The notes under the pieces: generated by a model
Database searches by the model: none
What the model saw: only the letters and a program-made list of their open reading frames with translations
What the model was told of the DNA's origin: nothing
Source: Hymenobacter montanus
Lineage (GTDB): Bacteria > Bacteroidota > Bacteroidia > Cytophagales > Hymenobacteraceae
Direction: 5' to 3'
Assembly: GCF_014699115.1 (NCBI RefSeq)
Contig: NZ_JACXAD010000002.1
Location: forward strand, 1-64,000
Length of the DNA stretch: 64,000 nucleotides
Made by a program: the position numbers and the translations under genes
Shown: positions 53,308 through 62,332 of the stretch, one piece after another
How positions within the stretch are numbered: position 1 is the first letter of the stretch
How the letters are laid out: each line of letters opens with the position of its first letter

Positions 53308-54897
53308 CTACCAACTGCTGCCGGCGCCGCCCCCGCCCGACGAGCCCCCGCTGCTCGAGGAGCTGGAAGAGGAGCTGGAGCTGCCGGAAGAGGAGGAGCT
53401 GCTGGAGGATTCGGATAGTTGGGGAATGATAAACTTCGTTTCATGCTGATGGCCGCAAAACGCGCACTGGTAGTGTTCCCAGCCCCAGCCGGGGGCCGAA
53501 GTGGTGGCCCGATGAGCAGTTTTTCGCTGTTTCAGGAGGTCGGTCTGGTGCTGGCACGCCGGGCAAGGCAAGGCCTCGGTGGCCAGATTACGGTAGCCGA
53601 ACACGAGTTGCCGTGCGCACCGGTCGCACCGCCACACGTCGTAGTCAACCGACAAAATCCTTTCTTCGGCCACCTGCCCCGGCTCCAGGTGCTCATCATC
53701 GGCATGCTCGTCGAGCCGGTGCATCGGGCTGCTACAGCCGGGGCAGTTATAAGGCGTGTCGCGCAAGCGGCCCAGGCGGCGGCGGTGCCAGGGCCAGTAG
53801 AAGGCCAGCAGCAGCGGAAACACGTAGGCGCTGAAACCCAGTTTATAGTGCGCCTTATTCAGGTACTCGTACTGGGGGTGGCGTCCCTGCTGGGCATAGA
53901 TGGTACGTGCCCGGTAGTTGACTACTCCTAGATAGCCGTGGAGATAAAACAACGGCAGCCCGTACAGCACCCCGGAGAGGAGCCAGAGGGTGGCGACGCC
54001 TGCGATAAAAGTCACGATCACAACCCCCACTGGTAGGAGCAGGCTCAGCCCTAACAACTTGCGGGGCCATTTGCCCGCCTCCGTCGTGAACTGCCACAGA
54101 ACAATGTATAGTAAAAATCCTGCCAGACCTGCCCCCCCGATTCCTACGCAGCCGAGCGGACTAATCTCGGGGCGTGATTCCGGCGGTATTTCAGTCGGCG
54201 TGGACTCTAAATCCGGGCCAGTCACCGCCCCTTCTTCCTGCGCCTGAGGCTGGGTTTCGCTGCCAGAGGGCTCTGGGTCCGGCGCGGCAGTCTGGGCCTC
54301 GGGTGGCTTCGGAGCCGCCCCGGCATCCTGGGCATCGGTAGCGCTGTTGGTCGGTTGGGAAGCATCGCTGAGCGAGGGGTTGGCCAGGTGCTGGATGATG
54401 GCGGCTACGCCCTGGCGCACGGCTTCGTCGTAGCGGTTGGCACGGGCCAGCGGGACCATGTAGCGCTGCTGAATGCGGTAGCAAATGATGTCGGGCAAAT
54501 CCGCTTCCAGGCCGTAGCCGGTCTCGAACTCCATGCGGTGCTGGTCCAGCACCAGCAGCATCAGCAAGCCATTGTCTTTCTCCTTAGCCCCGATTTTCCA
54601 GCGGTTGAATAGCTCGTAGGCCGCCGTCTTGGGCACAGCCTCGCCAATGCTCTTAACCAGCACCACATCCAGGTGGGCCCGTCCGGACTGGTCGAGGGCT
54701 TGCAGGGTGGCGTTCAGGTCGGCCACCGTGTTCGGGGCCAGGATGCTATCGGGGTCGCTGACGTAGGCTTCGCCCAGTGTTTTGGGGTCCGGAATATAGG
54801 TCAGGTAGTCGGCGGCCGGCGGGGTTTGCGAGGAGCCACAGGCCGTGAGCAGCAGGCAAGCCGATAGCAGGAATGAATGCAGGTATCGCCAGGCCAT
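53308..54897 (-). CDS. TPM-domain lipoprotein with zinc-ribbon region and Ser tail
   Basis: A 529-residue lipoprotein (lipobox LTAC). The N-terminal TPM domain (about 45-175, DLNATLQALDQSGRAHLDVVLV, KEKDNGLLMLLVLDQHRMEFETGYGLEADL) is a phosphatase-like fold found in membrane proteins. Two or three membrane segments lie in the middle (about 250-350). The C-terminal half has four CxxC pairs (NCPGC, RCDRC, PCPAC, QCAFC), likely two zinc ribbons, then a run of about 20 serines and a Gly/Ser end finishing GGAGSSW, like the C-terminus of YgcG-type proteins. The combination is unusual. Function unknown. Confidence 0.78.
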   Translation of the reverse strand: MAWRYLHSFLLSACLLLTACGSSQTPPAADYLTYIPDPKTLGEAYVSDPDSILAPNTVADLNATLQALDQSGRAHLDVVLVKSIGEAVPKTAAYELFNRWKIGAKEKDNGLLMLLVLDQHRMEFETGYGLEADLPDIICYRIQQRYMVPLARANRYDEAVRQGVAAIIQHLANPSLSDASQPTNSATDAQDAGAAPKPPEAQTAAPDPEPSGSETQPQAQEEGAVTGPDLESTPTEIPPESRPEISPLGCVGIGGAGLAGFLLYIVLWQFTTEAGKWPRKLLGLSLLLPVGVVIVTFIAGVATLWLLSGVLYGLPLFYLHGYLGVVNYRARTIYAQQGRHPQYEYLNKAHYKLGFSAYVFPLLLAFYWPWHRRRLGRLRDTPYNCPGCSSPMHRLDEHADDEHLEPGQVAEERILSVDYDVWRCDRCARQLVFGYRNLATEALPCPACQHQTDLLKQRKTAHRATTSAPGWGWEHYQCAFCGHQHETKFIIPQLSESSSSSSSSGSSSSSSSSSSSGGSSGGGGAGSSW

Positions 54898-55124
54898 GAG
54901 TTGAGAGAATATAGCACTATGTCAAGCGAAGATAGGAAAAATACCTGGATGGCACCGCCCGGGCTTTCCTTCCGCGGTTGGGCTATTGGAACAGTTGCTG
55001 GAATTCCGTCAGCGGTTCCATTATACTGGTGTTGGCAGAGTAGGCAGATTCATTGGCAACACCGAACCCAAATCATGAAGCATCGAAGCCAACACGCAGT
55101 ATTGCGGCGTGCGCAACCAGCGCT

Positions 55125-55730
55125 TTAGCGGAAGCGGCGGAGGGGTGGGCGGGTGGGGGTGGCGGGAGCCGAACGCAATGAGGCGACCTCGCTGGGGGTG
55201 AGGTCGCGCCACTCGCCGGGCGGCAGCTCGCCCAGGGAAAGGCCGGCGAGGGCGGCGCGCACCAGGCGCAGGCAGGGGAGGCCGACGGCCGCGCACATCT
55301 TGCGCACCTGGCGGTTCATGCCCTGCGAGATCTGAATCTCCAGCCAACTGGTGGGAATGCTGGCCCGGTAGCGGATACCCGGCGTGCGCGGCCAAAGATG
55401 AGCCGGCTCGGGTATTTCGGCGGCTTCGCCGGGGGTAGTGAGGCCTTCCTTAATCGGCACCCCTTGCCGCAGCCGTTGCAGCGCGACTTCAGAAATCAGG
55501 CCCTCCACCTGCGCCCAGTACGTTTTCGGTACTTTGAAGCGCGGGTCACTGAGGGAGTGCTGGAGCTGCTTGTCGTCGGTGAGCAGGAGCAGGCCCTCGC
55601 TGTCGTAATCGAGCCGGCCAACCGGGTACACATTTGGCACGGGCACGAAATCCTTGAGTGTGGCGCGGCCATGCTCATCGGTGAACTGGGTGAGGACTTC
55701 GTAGGGCTTGTTCAGCAGGAGGTAGCGCAT
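55125..55730 (-). CDS. rluE: RluE/RsuA-family 23S rRNA pseudouridine synthase
   Basis: A 201-residue pseudouridine synthase without the S4 domain, like RluE, which modifies U2457 of 23S rRNA. The catalytic motif is VGRLDYDSEGLLLLT with Asp41 in the active site, and the C-terminal substrate motif NRQVRKMCAAVGLPCLRLVRAALAGLSLGELPPGEW fits this family. The N-terminus MRYLLLNKPYEVLTQF is standard. No operon partner is close; the next gene on this strand is the broken metallo-hydrolase. Confidence 0.88.
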   Translation of the reverse strand: MRYLLLNKPYEVLTQFTDEHGRATLKDFVPVPNVYPVGRLDYDSEGLLLLTDDKQLQHSLSDPRFKVPKTYWAQVEGLISEVALQRLRQGVPIKEGLTTPGEAAEIPEPAHLWPRTPGIRYRASIPTSWLEIQISQGMNRQVRKMCAAVGLPCLRLVRAALAGLSLGELPPGEWRDLTPSEVASLRSAPATPTRPPLRRFR

Positions 55731-55865
55731 GAAAGAAACGGAGAGGCGGCGCGTGGTAGCGCGGGCTGCGTAGTTGGCACCCCAGTGTCGTTATAGCTCG
55801 CGGTTCAGCTAAGATGTTTGGGTGTCATTCTGAGCCGCGAGCTGCAAAGTTCGCGGTCCGGGGGC

Positions 55866-57052
55866 CTACTCCCACCACCGCGAACTGGGTATCGCTGCCC
55901 CCAACGTTACGGGCTGGCCCAGGCGCGGAGTGGTGATGGGCTGCCCCCGCCGCGCGGCTTCGGCGGTGGCGCGGTTGATGGGGTCGTACCAGGCGTGGTT
56001 GGCTTCGGTGAAGGCGGCCCAGTGCACGGGCAGCATCAAGGCGGCGCGCAGGTCGCGGGCCGCTTGCACGCTTTGTTCGGGCCGCATGTGGATTTGGGCC
56101 CATTGCGGGTCGTACTGGCCGCACTCCATCAGGGCCAGGTCGAAGGGGCCGTAGCTGGCTCCAATCCCCACTACTGCCCGTTGCCCGCCCGGCCTACCAC
56201 GAGGTCGAAGGGGCCGTAGCTGGCTCCAATCGCGGCGAAGTGGGGCCCGTAGCCGCCATCGCCGCTGTAAAACAAGCGCTTGGTGGGCGTCTGCATTACC
56301 CAGGAGCACCACAGCGTAGAGTTGCGGTTGGTGAGGCCGCGGCCTGAAAAGTGGCGGCTGGGTGTACACCGCAGCGTGAGGCCGGGCAGGCGGGCACTAT
56401 CGCCCCAGTTCATTTCGGTGATGCGCTCGGGAGCCACGCCCCAGGCGCGCAGGTGCGGCCCGATGCCCAGCGGCACGTAGAAACGCGCCACCTTGCCCTT
56501 AATGGTCCGGATGGTTTGGTAGTCGAGGTGGTCGTAGTGGTCGTGCGAAATGAGCACGGCAGCAATGGGAGGCAGCTTTTCGGAGCTGATGGGCAGGCGG
56601 CGGTTGTAGCGGTTGGGCGTGGCCCAGCTCACGGGGCCCATTTCGATGCTCAGCATGGGGTCGAGCAGAATGTTCTGCCCGGCCAGCTCCACTAGGCTGG
56701 CCGAGTGGCCAAACCAGGTCACGCGCACCAGCTGCGGCGTTTTTTGGGCGATGCTGAGCGAGTCGAGCGGCTGCATGGGCAGCGGGCCGGGTGGGGTGGC
56801 CTGAGGGTCTTTGCGAAAGAGAAACTTCCACAGCATCGACCCAAAGCTGCCGCCGGTAGAAACCGCCGTGGGCACCAGATTCACAAATTTGCCGTCCTGG
56901 TAGTGGCCCGATTGCGCGTACGCCTGCCGCTCGGCCTTGGTGGGCGTGCCGCCCAGCTGCGGGCTGAGGCTGGTGAAAGCTACCGCCGCCACGAGTAGGG
57001 TGCCGATGAGGCCGCCGGTGGTCATAAGGAACGTTTTTAGGGCCGGGCTCAT
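55866..57052 (-). pseudogene. Metallo-beta-lactamase-fold hydrolase broken by 65-nt duplication
   Basis: The first frame (57052 to about 56200) has a membrane anchor (TFLMTTGGLIGTLLVAAVAF) and the metal motif SHDHYDHLDY of MBL-fold phospholipase-like enzymes; the second (about 56165-55866) finishes with IGASYGPFDLALMECGQYD and NHAWYDPINRA. A 29-nt direct repeat (56137-56165 and 56202-56230) with 36 nt between adds 65 nt and shifts the frame. Deleting one copy would restore a complete protein of about 370 residues. The ATG overlaps the stop of the upstream gene by 4 nt (ATGA), showing translational coupling. The duplication could be a real mutation or an assembly error. Confidence 0.8.
56137..56230. 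repeat. 29-nt direct repeat inside metallo-hydrolase
   Basis: Two exact copies of AGGTCGAAGGGGCCGTAGC plus the following 10 bases at 56137-56165 and 56202-56230, 65 nt apart. The spacing is not a multiple of three and breaks the reading frame. Confidence 0.85.
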
Positions 57053-57738
57053 GAAGGAGTTGAATGGGCGGCTGTTTGGGCCCGGGCCAGTGTCACGATG
57101 TCGGGCACTTCCAGTACCCGTTTGGGGTAGCCCCCGCGCACGGCGTTCAGCATGGCCTGGCCCAACTCCGCCATGGTGGAGACGTAGTTGGAGCCCAGCC
57201 GCCGGAATAGGGGATACAGCCAGCTTACGTACTTGTACAGCTTCAACACGTTGCGTTGGCCGGGAGTGGCGCGCACGAAGCCCGGCCGGAACATGTACGC
57301 TTGCCGGAAAGGCAGTCGCAATAAGGCGTTTTCGGTTCGGCCTTTGGTGCGGGCCCAATGGCTGCGGCCTTGCTCGGAGCTGTCGGTGCCGGCCCCGGTC
57401 ACGTAAATAAAGGCCAGGTCGGGGTTTAGCCGCAGGAGCGTTTGGGCCACTGCCAGGGTGGTGTCGAAGGTAATGCGCTCATACTCGGCCGGGCTCCGAC
57501 CCACCGCGGAAACGCCCGCGCAGTAAAAGCAGGCGTTGTAGCCCGCCAGTTGGGACTCGACGGCCTGCAAGTGCTGGAAGTCGGCGTGCAGCAGCTCCCG
57601 CAGCTTGGGATGGGCGTAGCCACTGGGCTGCCGGCTGAGTAGGAGCACGGACTCAACGTCGGCGTCGCGGAGACATTCGAGCAGGACGCCCTCGCCCAGC
57701 ATGCCGGTGGCCCCGGTAATAATCGCTTTAATTTTCAT
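57049..57738 (-). CDS. NAD(P)-binding Rossmann protein (epimerase-like)
   Basis: A 229-residue short-chain-dehydrogenase/atypical-SDR protein. The nucleotide-binding loop IITGATGMLGEGVLLECL opens the protein; a YVTGAGTDSSEQGRSHWARTKGRTEN section stands where the catalytic Tyr-x3-Lys lies in extended SDRs, but with a Trp-Ala-Arg-Thr-Lys pattern in place of YxxxK, so its catalysis is doubtful. Many relatives are NmrA-like sensors rather than enzymes. Its stop overlaps the start of the metallo-hydrolase gene, so they form one operon. Confidence 0.8.
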   Translation of the reverse strand: MKIKAIITGATGMLGEGVLLECLRDADVESVLLLSRQPSGYAHPKLRELLHADFQHLQAVESQLAGYNACFYCAGVSAVGRSPAEYERITFDTTLAVAQTLLRLNPDLAFIYVTGAGTDSSEQGRSHWARTKGRTENALLRLPFRQAYMFRPGFVRATPGQRNVLKLYKYVSWLYPLFRRLGSNYVSTMAELGQAMLNAVRGGYPKRVLEVPDIVTLARAQTAAHSTPS

Positions 57739-58102
57739 CTTGCTGCATAAAGAAAGTAGGAGGGAGGACGCAGAGCGGGCCCGGCTACTTTATCCGAGGC
57801 CAAGGTTTGCCCATCGTACCAGCTCCGACCAGCATCGGGTTATTGAAAGATGAGGCCTGCATGGTGCCGCAATACCGTCATTATTATGATGATAATGAAT
57901 ATATTATTTCATAAGTGAATCATTTTGCGTCCAGTACATAATACCAGCACCAACAGTGGCAAGAGCCGGGGCTTACTTCTCTACCCGCTTACGCATTCCT
58001 GGATGGGAGTTGGGCCCAGCCCAAAGTCAGGCCCTCAAACACCCGGATGAAACCCATGTTTCAGAATGAGAACCTGGCGCTGCCCAAAGCTCCCGCGCTC
58101 TG
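57739..58102. other. Intergenic region with palindrome
   Basis: 364 nt without a convincing gene. TCATTAT, TATGATG, ATAATGA at 57878-57898 is a 7-bp palindrome in an AT-rich stretch, upstream of the NAD-binding gene on its strand by about 140 nt; it might be a regulator site. Confidence 0.4.
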
Positions 58103-60184
58103 CTACACGCTGCCGGAATACTTCCGCACGGCCCATTCCACCGTCAAAAAGGCCAGAATCACGAAGAAAATCCACTTCAGGTTGATTAAGTCCTTCAAGT
58201 CTTCCTCGGCGGAAATTACCGGCTTATAGTTGGCCTGCAGAATATCCTGCGCCAGCTTATCGAACTGCGTCGGGTAGTAAAGTCGCGAGCCGCTCCGCCG
58301 CGCCAACTGGGCCAGCAGGTTGTGGTCGGCCCGCGATTCCAGGGCTTCCAGCGGCTGCGCCTGCACCACCAGCTCGCCGACGTCCTGCTGGGCCTGCCCG
58401 CCGAGGGTGGCGCGGGCCTGGTAGCGGTAGAGGCCCGCCGGCAGGGGCCCCAGGTGCAGGGGCGAGCCATCTTCGGGGTTGGCAAAGCTGAAGCGGCGAA
58501 CCTGCTGTTGCGCGTCGGTAAGGGTGAGGTCGATTTTCTGGTTGTAGAGGCGCTCGAAGACGGCGTTGTAGGTTTCGGCGCCGAGGGTCACGTCGTCCTG
58601 GGTACCGAAGGCATCTTGGGTGGGGTACACGTCGAGGCGCTTTTTGTTGGCATTCTGGGTGAGCAGCTGGAGCGTGCGGATGATGAGGCGGTCGTAAGCC
58701 TCGGGCCGGTCGTCGTGCTCCACTGCTTCGCTCAGGCGCCACTGCCAGCTGCCATCGGTCAGCAAGGTGGCCTGGCGGGCGTCGGGCGGGCCGCCAAAGA
58801 CGAGCAGGGGCTTCTGGGTGGGCACCCGGCCCACCTGCTGCCACAAAGCCGCCTCCGCCCCGGCCCCGAGGCGCAAGTCGCCGAAGGGTACCGGCGCGGG
58901 TGGATAAGCCGCAAAGCGCCGGGCCGATTCCTCGTCGGTGGCGAACCGGGCAAAGCCGGGGTTGGGTAGCGGCGTCACCTCGTCGGTCTGGGCCCCGCGC
59001 GGCTGAATGGTGAGGCCCGTGCCGAGCCGGTTGTAAGCCGGCAAATCCGACTGGGCCCCGATGATGTAGAGGGCCGGGGTGCGCCGGGCCTTCACCTGGG
59101 CCAGGATTTCGTTGCCCAGCCCGCCCTGGGCCGGCAACTGGTGCAGAATGGCCACGTCGAAATCCGCCGGGGCCTTGAGCGGGGCCACGCCGGGCAGGGC
59201 CAGGGTAAGGTCGAAGTTATCGTTGGCCAGGATGGCGGCCCGCAGGGCTTTTAAATCGGGGTGGGGAGCCGCCCCGGCCAGCAGCACCCGCAGCTTGCCT
59301 TTCACAATTTCGATGAAGGCTGTGCGCGCATTGTTCAGCTCGGTGAACTCGCCGGCCTGGGGCACCACCCGCACCTCGTAGCGGCGCTTGCCCGGGGCGG
59401 GAGCGGTTATCTCGAAGGCCGTGCGCACGCGCCGCCGGCCGGCCGGCATGGCCACGCGGCGGCTGTCGAGCACCCGGTTGCCGTCGCGCAGCTCCACGGT
59501 GGCCGCCCCGCCCGCGAAGCCCACGAAGCTCAGCTCGGCCTCAATGGGAAACCGGTTGCCGCTAAAGGCCACGCGGTTATAGGTGAGGCCGGTGAGGCGC
59601 AGGTCTTTCTTAGGAATGGTGTCGCCCACGGCCACGCCGTAGATGGGAAAGTTAAACGCCGAGTACACGGGGCTGCGGCCCTGGTTCACGAGGCCATCGG
59701 AAACGAGCACCACGCCGGCCAGGTTGCGCCCGTCGTAGGCTTCGCGGGTCCCGGCCAGTAGCTGGTCGAGGTCGGTGGCGGGGGCGGCGAAGCGCAGGGA
59801 ATCGAGCCGGGCGGGGCGGCCGGGGGTAGGCGTAAGCGTCCGGGTTTCGACGGTGAAGCCCTTAGCCCGCAAGGTTTCGGCGAGTCGGGCTAGGCCGGTG
59901 GTGGCCTGGCTCAGCACTGGCTTGGGTGTAAACAGCTCGACGGACTGCGAGTTGTCGACCGCGAGCACCACGGTGGGCGCCTCGGTGCGGGTGGTGGTGA
60001 TTTTAACGAACGGCGCCAGCAGCAGGAAGCACAGAAAGCTGACCACCGCGAGACGCAGGGCGGCCAGGGCATAGTTCAGGCGCGGGCTCCAGGGCGCCTG
60101 GGCCGAGTATTGCAGGGCGGCGTAGCCCGCGCCGACGAGCAGGCAGAGGGGAATGAACCAGGCGGAATAGTGAGTGGTCAGCAA
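58103..60184 (-). CDS. Large membrane protein with VWA-like domain
   Basis: A 693-residue membrane protein. Two N-terminal membrane segments (FIPLCLLVGAGYAALQY and LAALRLAVVSFLCFLLLAPFV) flank a short loop; a VWA-like domain follows (about 70-190) with VVLAVDNSQSVE in place of the MIDAS DxSxS motif and VVLVSDGLVNQGRSP; a long beta-rich region follows, and one segment (LKWIFFVILAFLTVEWAVRKY) ends the protein. This layout matches the BatA/BatB neighbourhood and Bacteroidota VWA proteins that couple to MoxR ATPases, but no such partner lies here. The start is a TTG at 60184; no better start exists. Confidence 0.75.
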   Translation of the reverse strand: MLTTHYSAWFIPLCLLVGAGYAALQYSAQAPWSPRLNYALAALRLAVVSFLCFLLLAPFVKITTTRTEAPTVVLAVDNSQSVELFTPKPVLSQATTGLARLAETLRAKGFTVETRTLTPTPGRPARLDSLRFAAPATDLDQLLAGTREAYDGRNLAGVVLVSDGLVNQGRSPVYSAFNFPIYGVAVGDTIPKKDLRLTGLTYNRVAFSGNRFPIEAELSFVGFAGGAATVELRDGNRVLDSRRVAMPAGRRRVRTAFEITAPAPGKRRYEVRVVPQAGEFTELNNARTAFIEIVKGKLRVLLAGAAPHPDLKALRAAILANDNFDLTLALPGVAPLKAPADFDVAILHQLPAQGGLGNEILAQVKARRTPALYIIGAQSDLPAYNRLGTGLTIQPRGAQTDEVTPLPNPGFARFATDEESARRFAAYPPAPVPFGDLRLGAGAEAALWQQVGRVPTQKPLLVFGGPPDARQATLLTDGSWQWRLSEAVEHDDRPEAYDRLIIRTLQLLTQNANKKRLDVYPTQDAFGTQDDVTLGAETYNAVFERLYNQKIDLTLTDAQQQVRRFSFANPEDGSPLHLGPLPAGLYRYQARATLGGQAQQDVGELVVQAQPLEALESRADHNLLAQLARRSGSRLYYPTQFDKLAQDILQANYKPVISAEEDLKDLINLKWIFFVILAFLTVEWAVRKYSGSV

Positions 60185-60239
60185 ATGGATAAATGTAAAC
60201 AGCCAGCGTCAAGCCCTGGGCCGGGCCACGCCTCACAAA

Positions 60240-60662
60240 TTAAGGTTGAGAAAGATGGACTAAGGCCTGGTTGGGTGTCAGGGCGGGCAGTGTGCCGGTT
60301 TTGAAGTCGGCGGCATTGCGCGTGACAATGACTTCGATTGCCGGAACTGAGGCCGCTGCGCAATGTTGAAGGCCATCTTCAAAATCAAGGAAAGACCCGG
60401 TAATGGCCTTCTGTACCGCCACGGCATCGACGGCCACTATCGTTACCAACTGCTCCAGATTGGCCACTAACGTTCGCGCCAACTGTCGGTTCGCCTGCTT
60501 GCGCAGCACGTAATACACGGTGCTGAAGGACAAGCTTGCCACGTACAGCGTGGCCCTTTTTTCCAGCCCAGCCCGAAAAATCTCTAGTGCGGCTTCGGCA
60601 AACGGTTCGCGCCGAGCCAGGAAGTCCAGCACTACGTTGGTATCCAGAAAATAGTGCTTCAT
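60240..60662 (-). CDS. PIN-domain toxin (VapC-type)
   Basis: A 140-residue PIN nuclease, the toxin of a type II toxin-antitoxin pair, which cuts RNA. Acidic residues typical of the fold: Asp7 in YFLDTNVVLDFL, the Glu/Asp of LDFEDGLQH (93-96) and Asp119 in TRNAADFKTG. It fits the length of VapC-like toxins. Its ATG overlaps the antitoxin stop by 4 nt (60659-60662), as usual for co-translated pairs. Confidence 0.88.
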   Translation of the reverse strand: MKHYFLDTNVVLDFLARREPFAEAALEIFRAGLEKRATLYVASLSFSTVYYVLRKQANRQLARTLVANLEQLVTIVAVDAVAVQKAITGSFLDFEDGLQHCAAASVPAIEVIVTRNAADFKTGTLPALTPNQALVHLSQP

Positions 60663-60907
60663 TGGTCGCCCCGGTCATTAAATACTTCCGCCAGATGCTC
60701 CTTGTAGTTATAGCCAGGTGGTAGGCTAATGCAACCATATAAGGCTGCTAACTCCGGGGGAATGGGCTTACTGCCGCTGGCTGGTTGCTCTACAATCGGT
60801 CGCAAGGCATCGGTTACCAAAGCTGATAAATCGGTGCCCGTGCGCTGCGCGTAGGCTTCGGCCTGGGCCAGAAAATCGTCGTCGAGCGTGAGCGTGATGG
60901 TTGACAT
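60659..60907 (-). CDS. Antitoxin of the PIN pair (DUF6364-like)
   Basis: An 82-residue antitoxin. The N-terminal ribbon-helix-helix-like part is STITLTLDDDFLAQAEAYAQRTGTDLSALV; the C-terminal tail (GCISLPPGYNYKEHLAEVFNDRG) would block the toxin. It precedes the PIN gene with 4-nt overlap. The TATCTTTC box (one mismatch) 5 nt before the ATG fits the leaderless pattern of this region; such antitoxins usually repress their own promoter. Confidence 0.8.
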   Translation of the reverse strand: MSTITLTLDDDFLAQAEAYAQRTGTDLSALVTDALRPIVEQPASGSKPIPPELAALYGCISLPPGYNYKEHLAEVFNDRGDQ

Positions 60908-60982
60908 GGCAAGAAAGATAAGTAAAACAACGGGCTGCTATCCGAAAGGCCATCAGCTCCCGTGACGGTTGCCGCCGTTGGT

Positions 60983-61657
60983 TCAACGGTTGAGCACGGT
61001 AACCAGTTCGTGACTGTTAAAGATGCTGACCGGCGAAATAACGGTTTCATTCAGCGGCAGCTGGTCGCCGTACCGCTCCTTTAGCTTGGCCTGCACGACG
61101 GGGTGGCTGAGGTCAAAATCCCTGAGTTGCTGCAATTGCCCGAGGCGGCGGTGCAGGCCCCGCTCGTACACCTTCCAGATGAGCTCGGAGCAGTAGATCC
61201 GGTCATCAGACCAGCCGAAATACAAATCATAGGAGTGGCCCAGCAGGGGCTGCCCGGCCGCTTTCAGGTGCGTCAGCGCCGCCGGGGTGAGGGCGGTGGC
61301 CGCGTCGCGCAGCCGCTTGGTCACGAAGTGGCCGCCCTGGCCCCGCGCCACCCAATCGGCCAGCGGCGTCAGCTTCACCGGCTGCACGGCTTCGAACACC
61401 TGCCACCGGCCCGCCTGCTGATACAGGATGCCACAGTGGCTCCAGGCCGAATGCGTGGCCAGCTGGATGGCCTGGCTCTGGGCCGATTGCGAGGTGTGAA
61501 AAATCAGGTCGCCGTCGCGCATCTGGGGCGCGACTTGGGCGGTGGCGGCTTCAGCGGCCCGGTGGCTTTGGAAGCGGACCAGCCGGCGGTGCAGGCGCGG
61601 GTAAGCGGCGAGGCCGAGGCCGGTTAAGAGTAAGGCGAAGAGGAGCCAGCGGTTCAC
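60983..61657 (-). CDS. YiiX-type permuted papain-fold hydrolase
   Basis: A 224-residue NlpC/P60-like cysteine hydrolase of the YiiX/YebB group, circularly permuted relative to NlpC. An N-terminal membrane anchor (WLLFALLLTGLGLAAYP) places it outside the cytoplasm. The catalytic His74 is in SAWSHCGILY, Glu89 in VFEAVQP and the catalytic Cys156 in DRIYCSELIWKVYE. The natural substrate (peptide, lipid amide or other) is not known. The GTG start overlaps the stop of the upstream GNAT gene by 4 nt (GTGA), so the two form an operon. Confidence 0.82.
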   Translation of the reverse strand: MNRWLLFALLLTGLGLAAYPRLHRRLVRFQSHRAAEAATAQVAPQMRDGDLIFHTSQSAQSQAIQLATHSAWSHCGILYQQAGRWQVFEAVQPVKLTPLADWVARGQGGHFVTKRLRDAATALTPAALTHLKAAGQPLLGHSYDLYFGWSDDRIYCSELIWKVYERGLHRRLGQLQQLRDFDLSHPVVQAKLKERYGDQLPLNETVISPVSIFNSHELVTVLNR

Positions 61658-62190
61658 GGAATGATGGTTGAAAATTCGGCTGGGGTTGACTCCGTGAATA
61701 CCAACGCCATACTTTCCTCATCCAAGTAGCCCGTTTCGTGCGCCACGGCATTCCGCTCAAGGGCAAAGGGAATGAACCCTAACTTTAAATACAACTGCCG
61801 GGCGGGGGTGTTGCTGGCAATGACGGTCAGGTTGACCTGGCGCACGTCTCCCAAGGCGCGTACCCTGGCCAAAAGTGCCCGGATAAGTTGAATTCCTACT
61901 CCCTTCCCTTGAGCCTGCTGGTCGACGTACATTCTAAATAGCAACCCACGGTGGCGTAGCTTAGCTCGATTGGCTTCCGCGCGTTTGAAACTGACCACTC
62001 CTAATAGCTGGCCAGTTGTTTCTTCCTCCATTGCCAGCGTGAAACTATCGGCGGTTCCGGCAGTAGGAAACGGTTCCATCGCCTCATCCGGGCTGATACG
62101 GAAACAGGCGGGATGAGCCAATAGGCCCTGTAAAAAGAAATCCTGATAGCGGGGCTCGTCACTAACGGCATAGAGCTCTTTGATTTGCAT
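61654..62190 (-). CDS. GNAT-family N-acetyltransferase
   Basis: A 178-residue acetyl-CoA-dependent transferase. The CoA-binding motif A reads RMYVDQQAQGKGVGIQLIRALL, with the Q/RxxGxG/A core, and motif B is VNLTVIASNTPARQLYLKLGFIPF. The acceptor (small amine, protein N-terminus or antibiotic) cannot be told. It is translated just before and overlaps the YiiX-like gene. Confidence 0.85.
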   Translation of the reverse strand: MQIKELYAVSDEPRYQDFFLQGLLAHPACFRISPDEAMEPFPTAGTADSFTLAMEEETTGQLLGVVSFKRAEANRAKLRHRGLLFRMYVDQQAQGKGVGIQLIRALLARVRALGDVRQVNLTVIASNTPARQLYLKLGFIPFALERNAVAHETGYLDEESMALVFTESTPAEFSTIIP

Positions 62191-62332
62191 CGACTTCAGC
62201 GGCTTTGAAAAAGGTTGAACGTAGTAGCTAGGCGTGGGTAAACGGAAAGATCAGCAAAGCAGCCAAAGAAAGTTTGAGTGGCGCCGTCATGGCAGCGCGA
62301 TCTACAACCGTATATTTTATGGCAGAAAGTAA

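Noticed and set aside
53320-53410. Short repeats suspected as a CRISPR array
   Set aside because: The repeats are in-frame serine and glycine codons of the TPM protein, without unique spacers. No other array-like pattern was found.
58047-58229. Small plus-strand frame opposite the VWA-like gene end
   Set aside because: It overlaps the 3' end of the membrane protein gene, lacks a promoter box and has no protein-like features.
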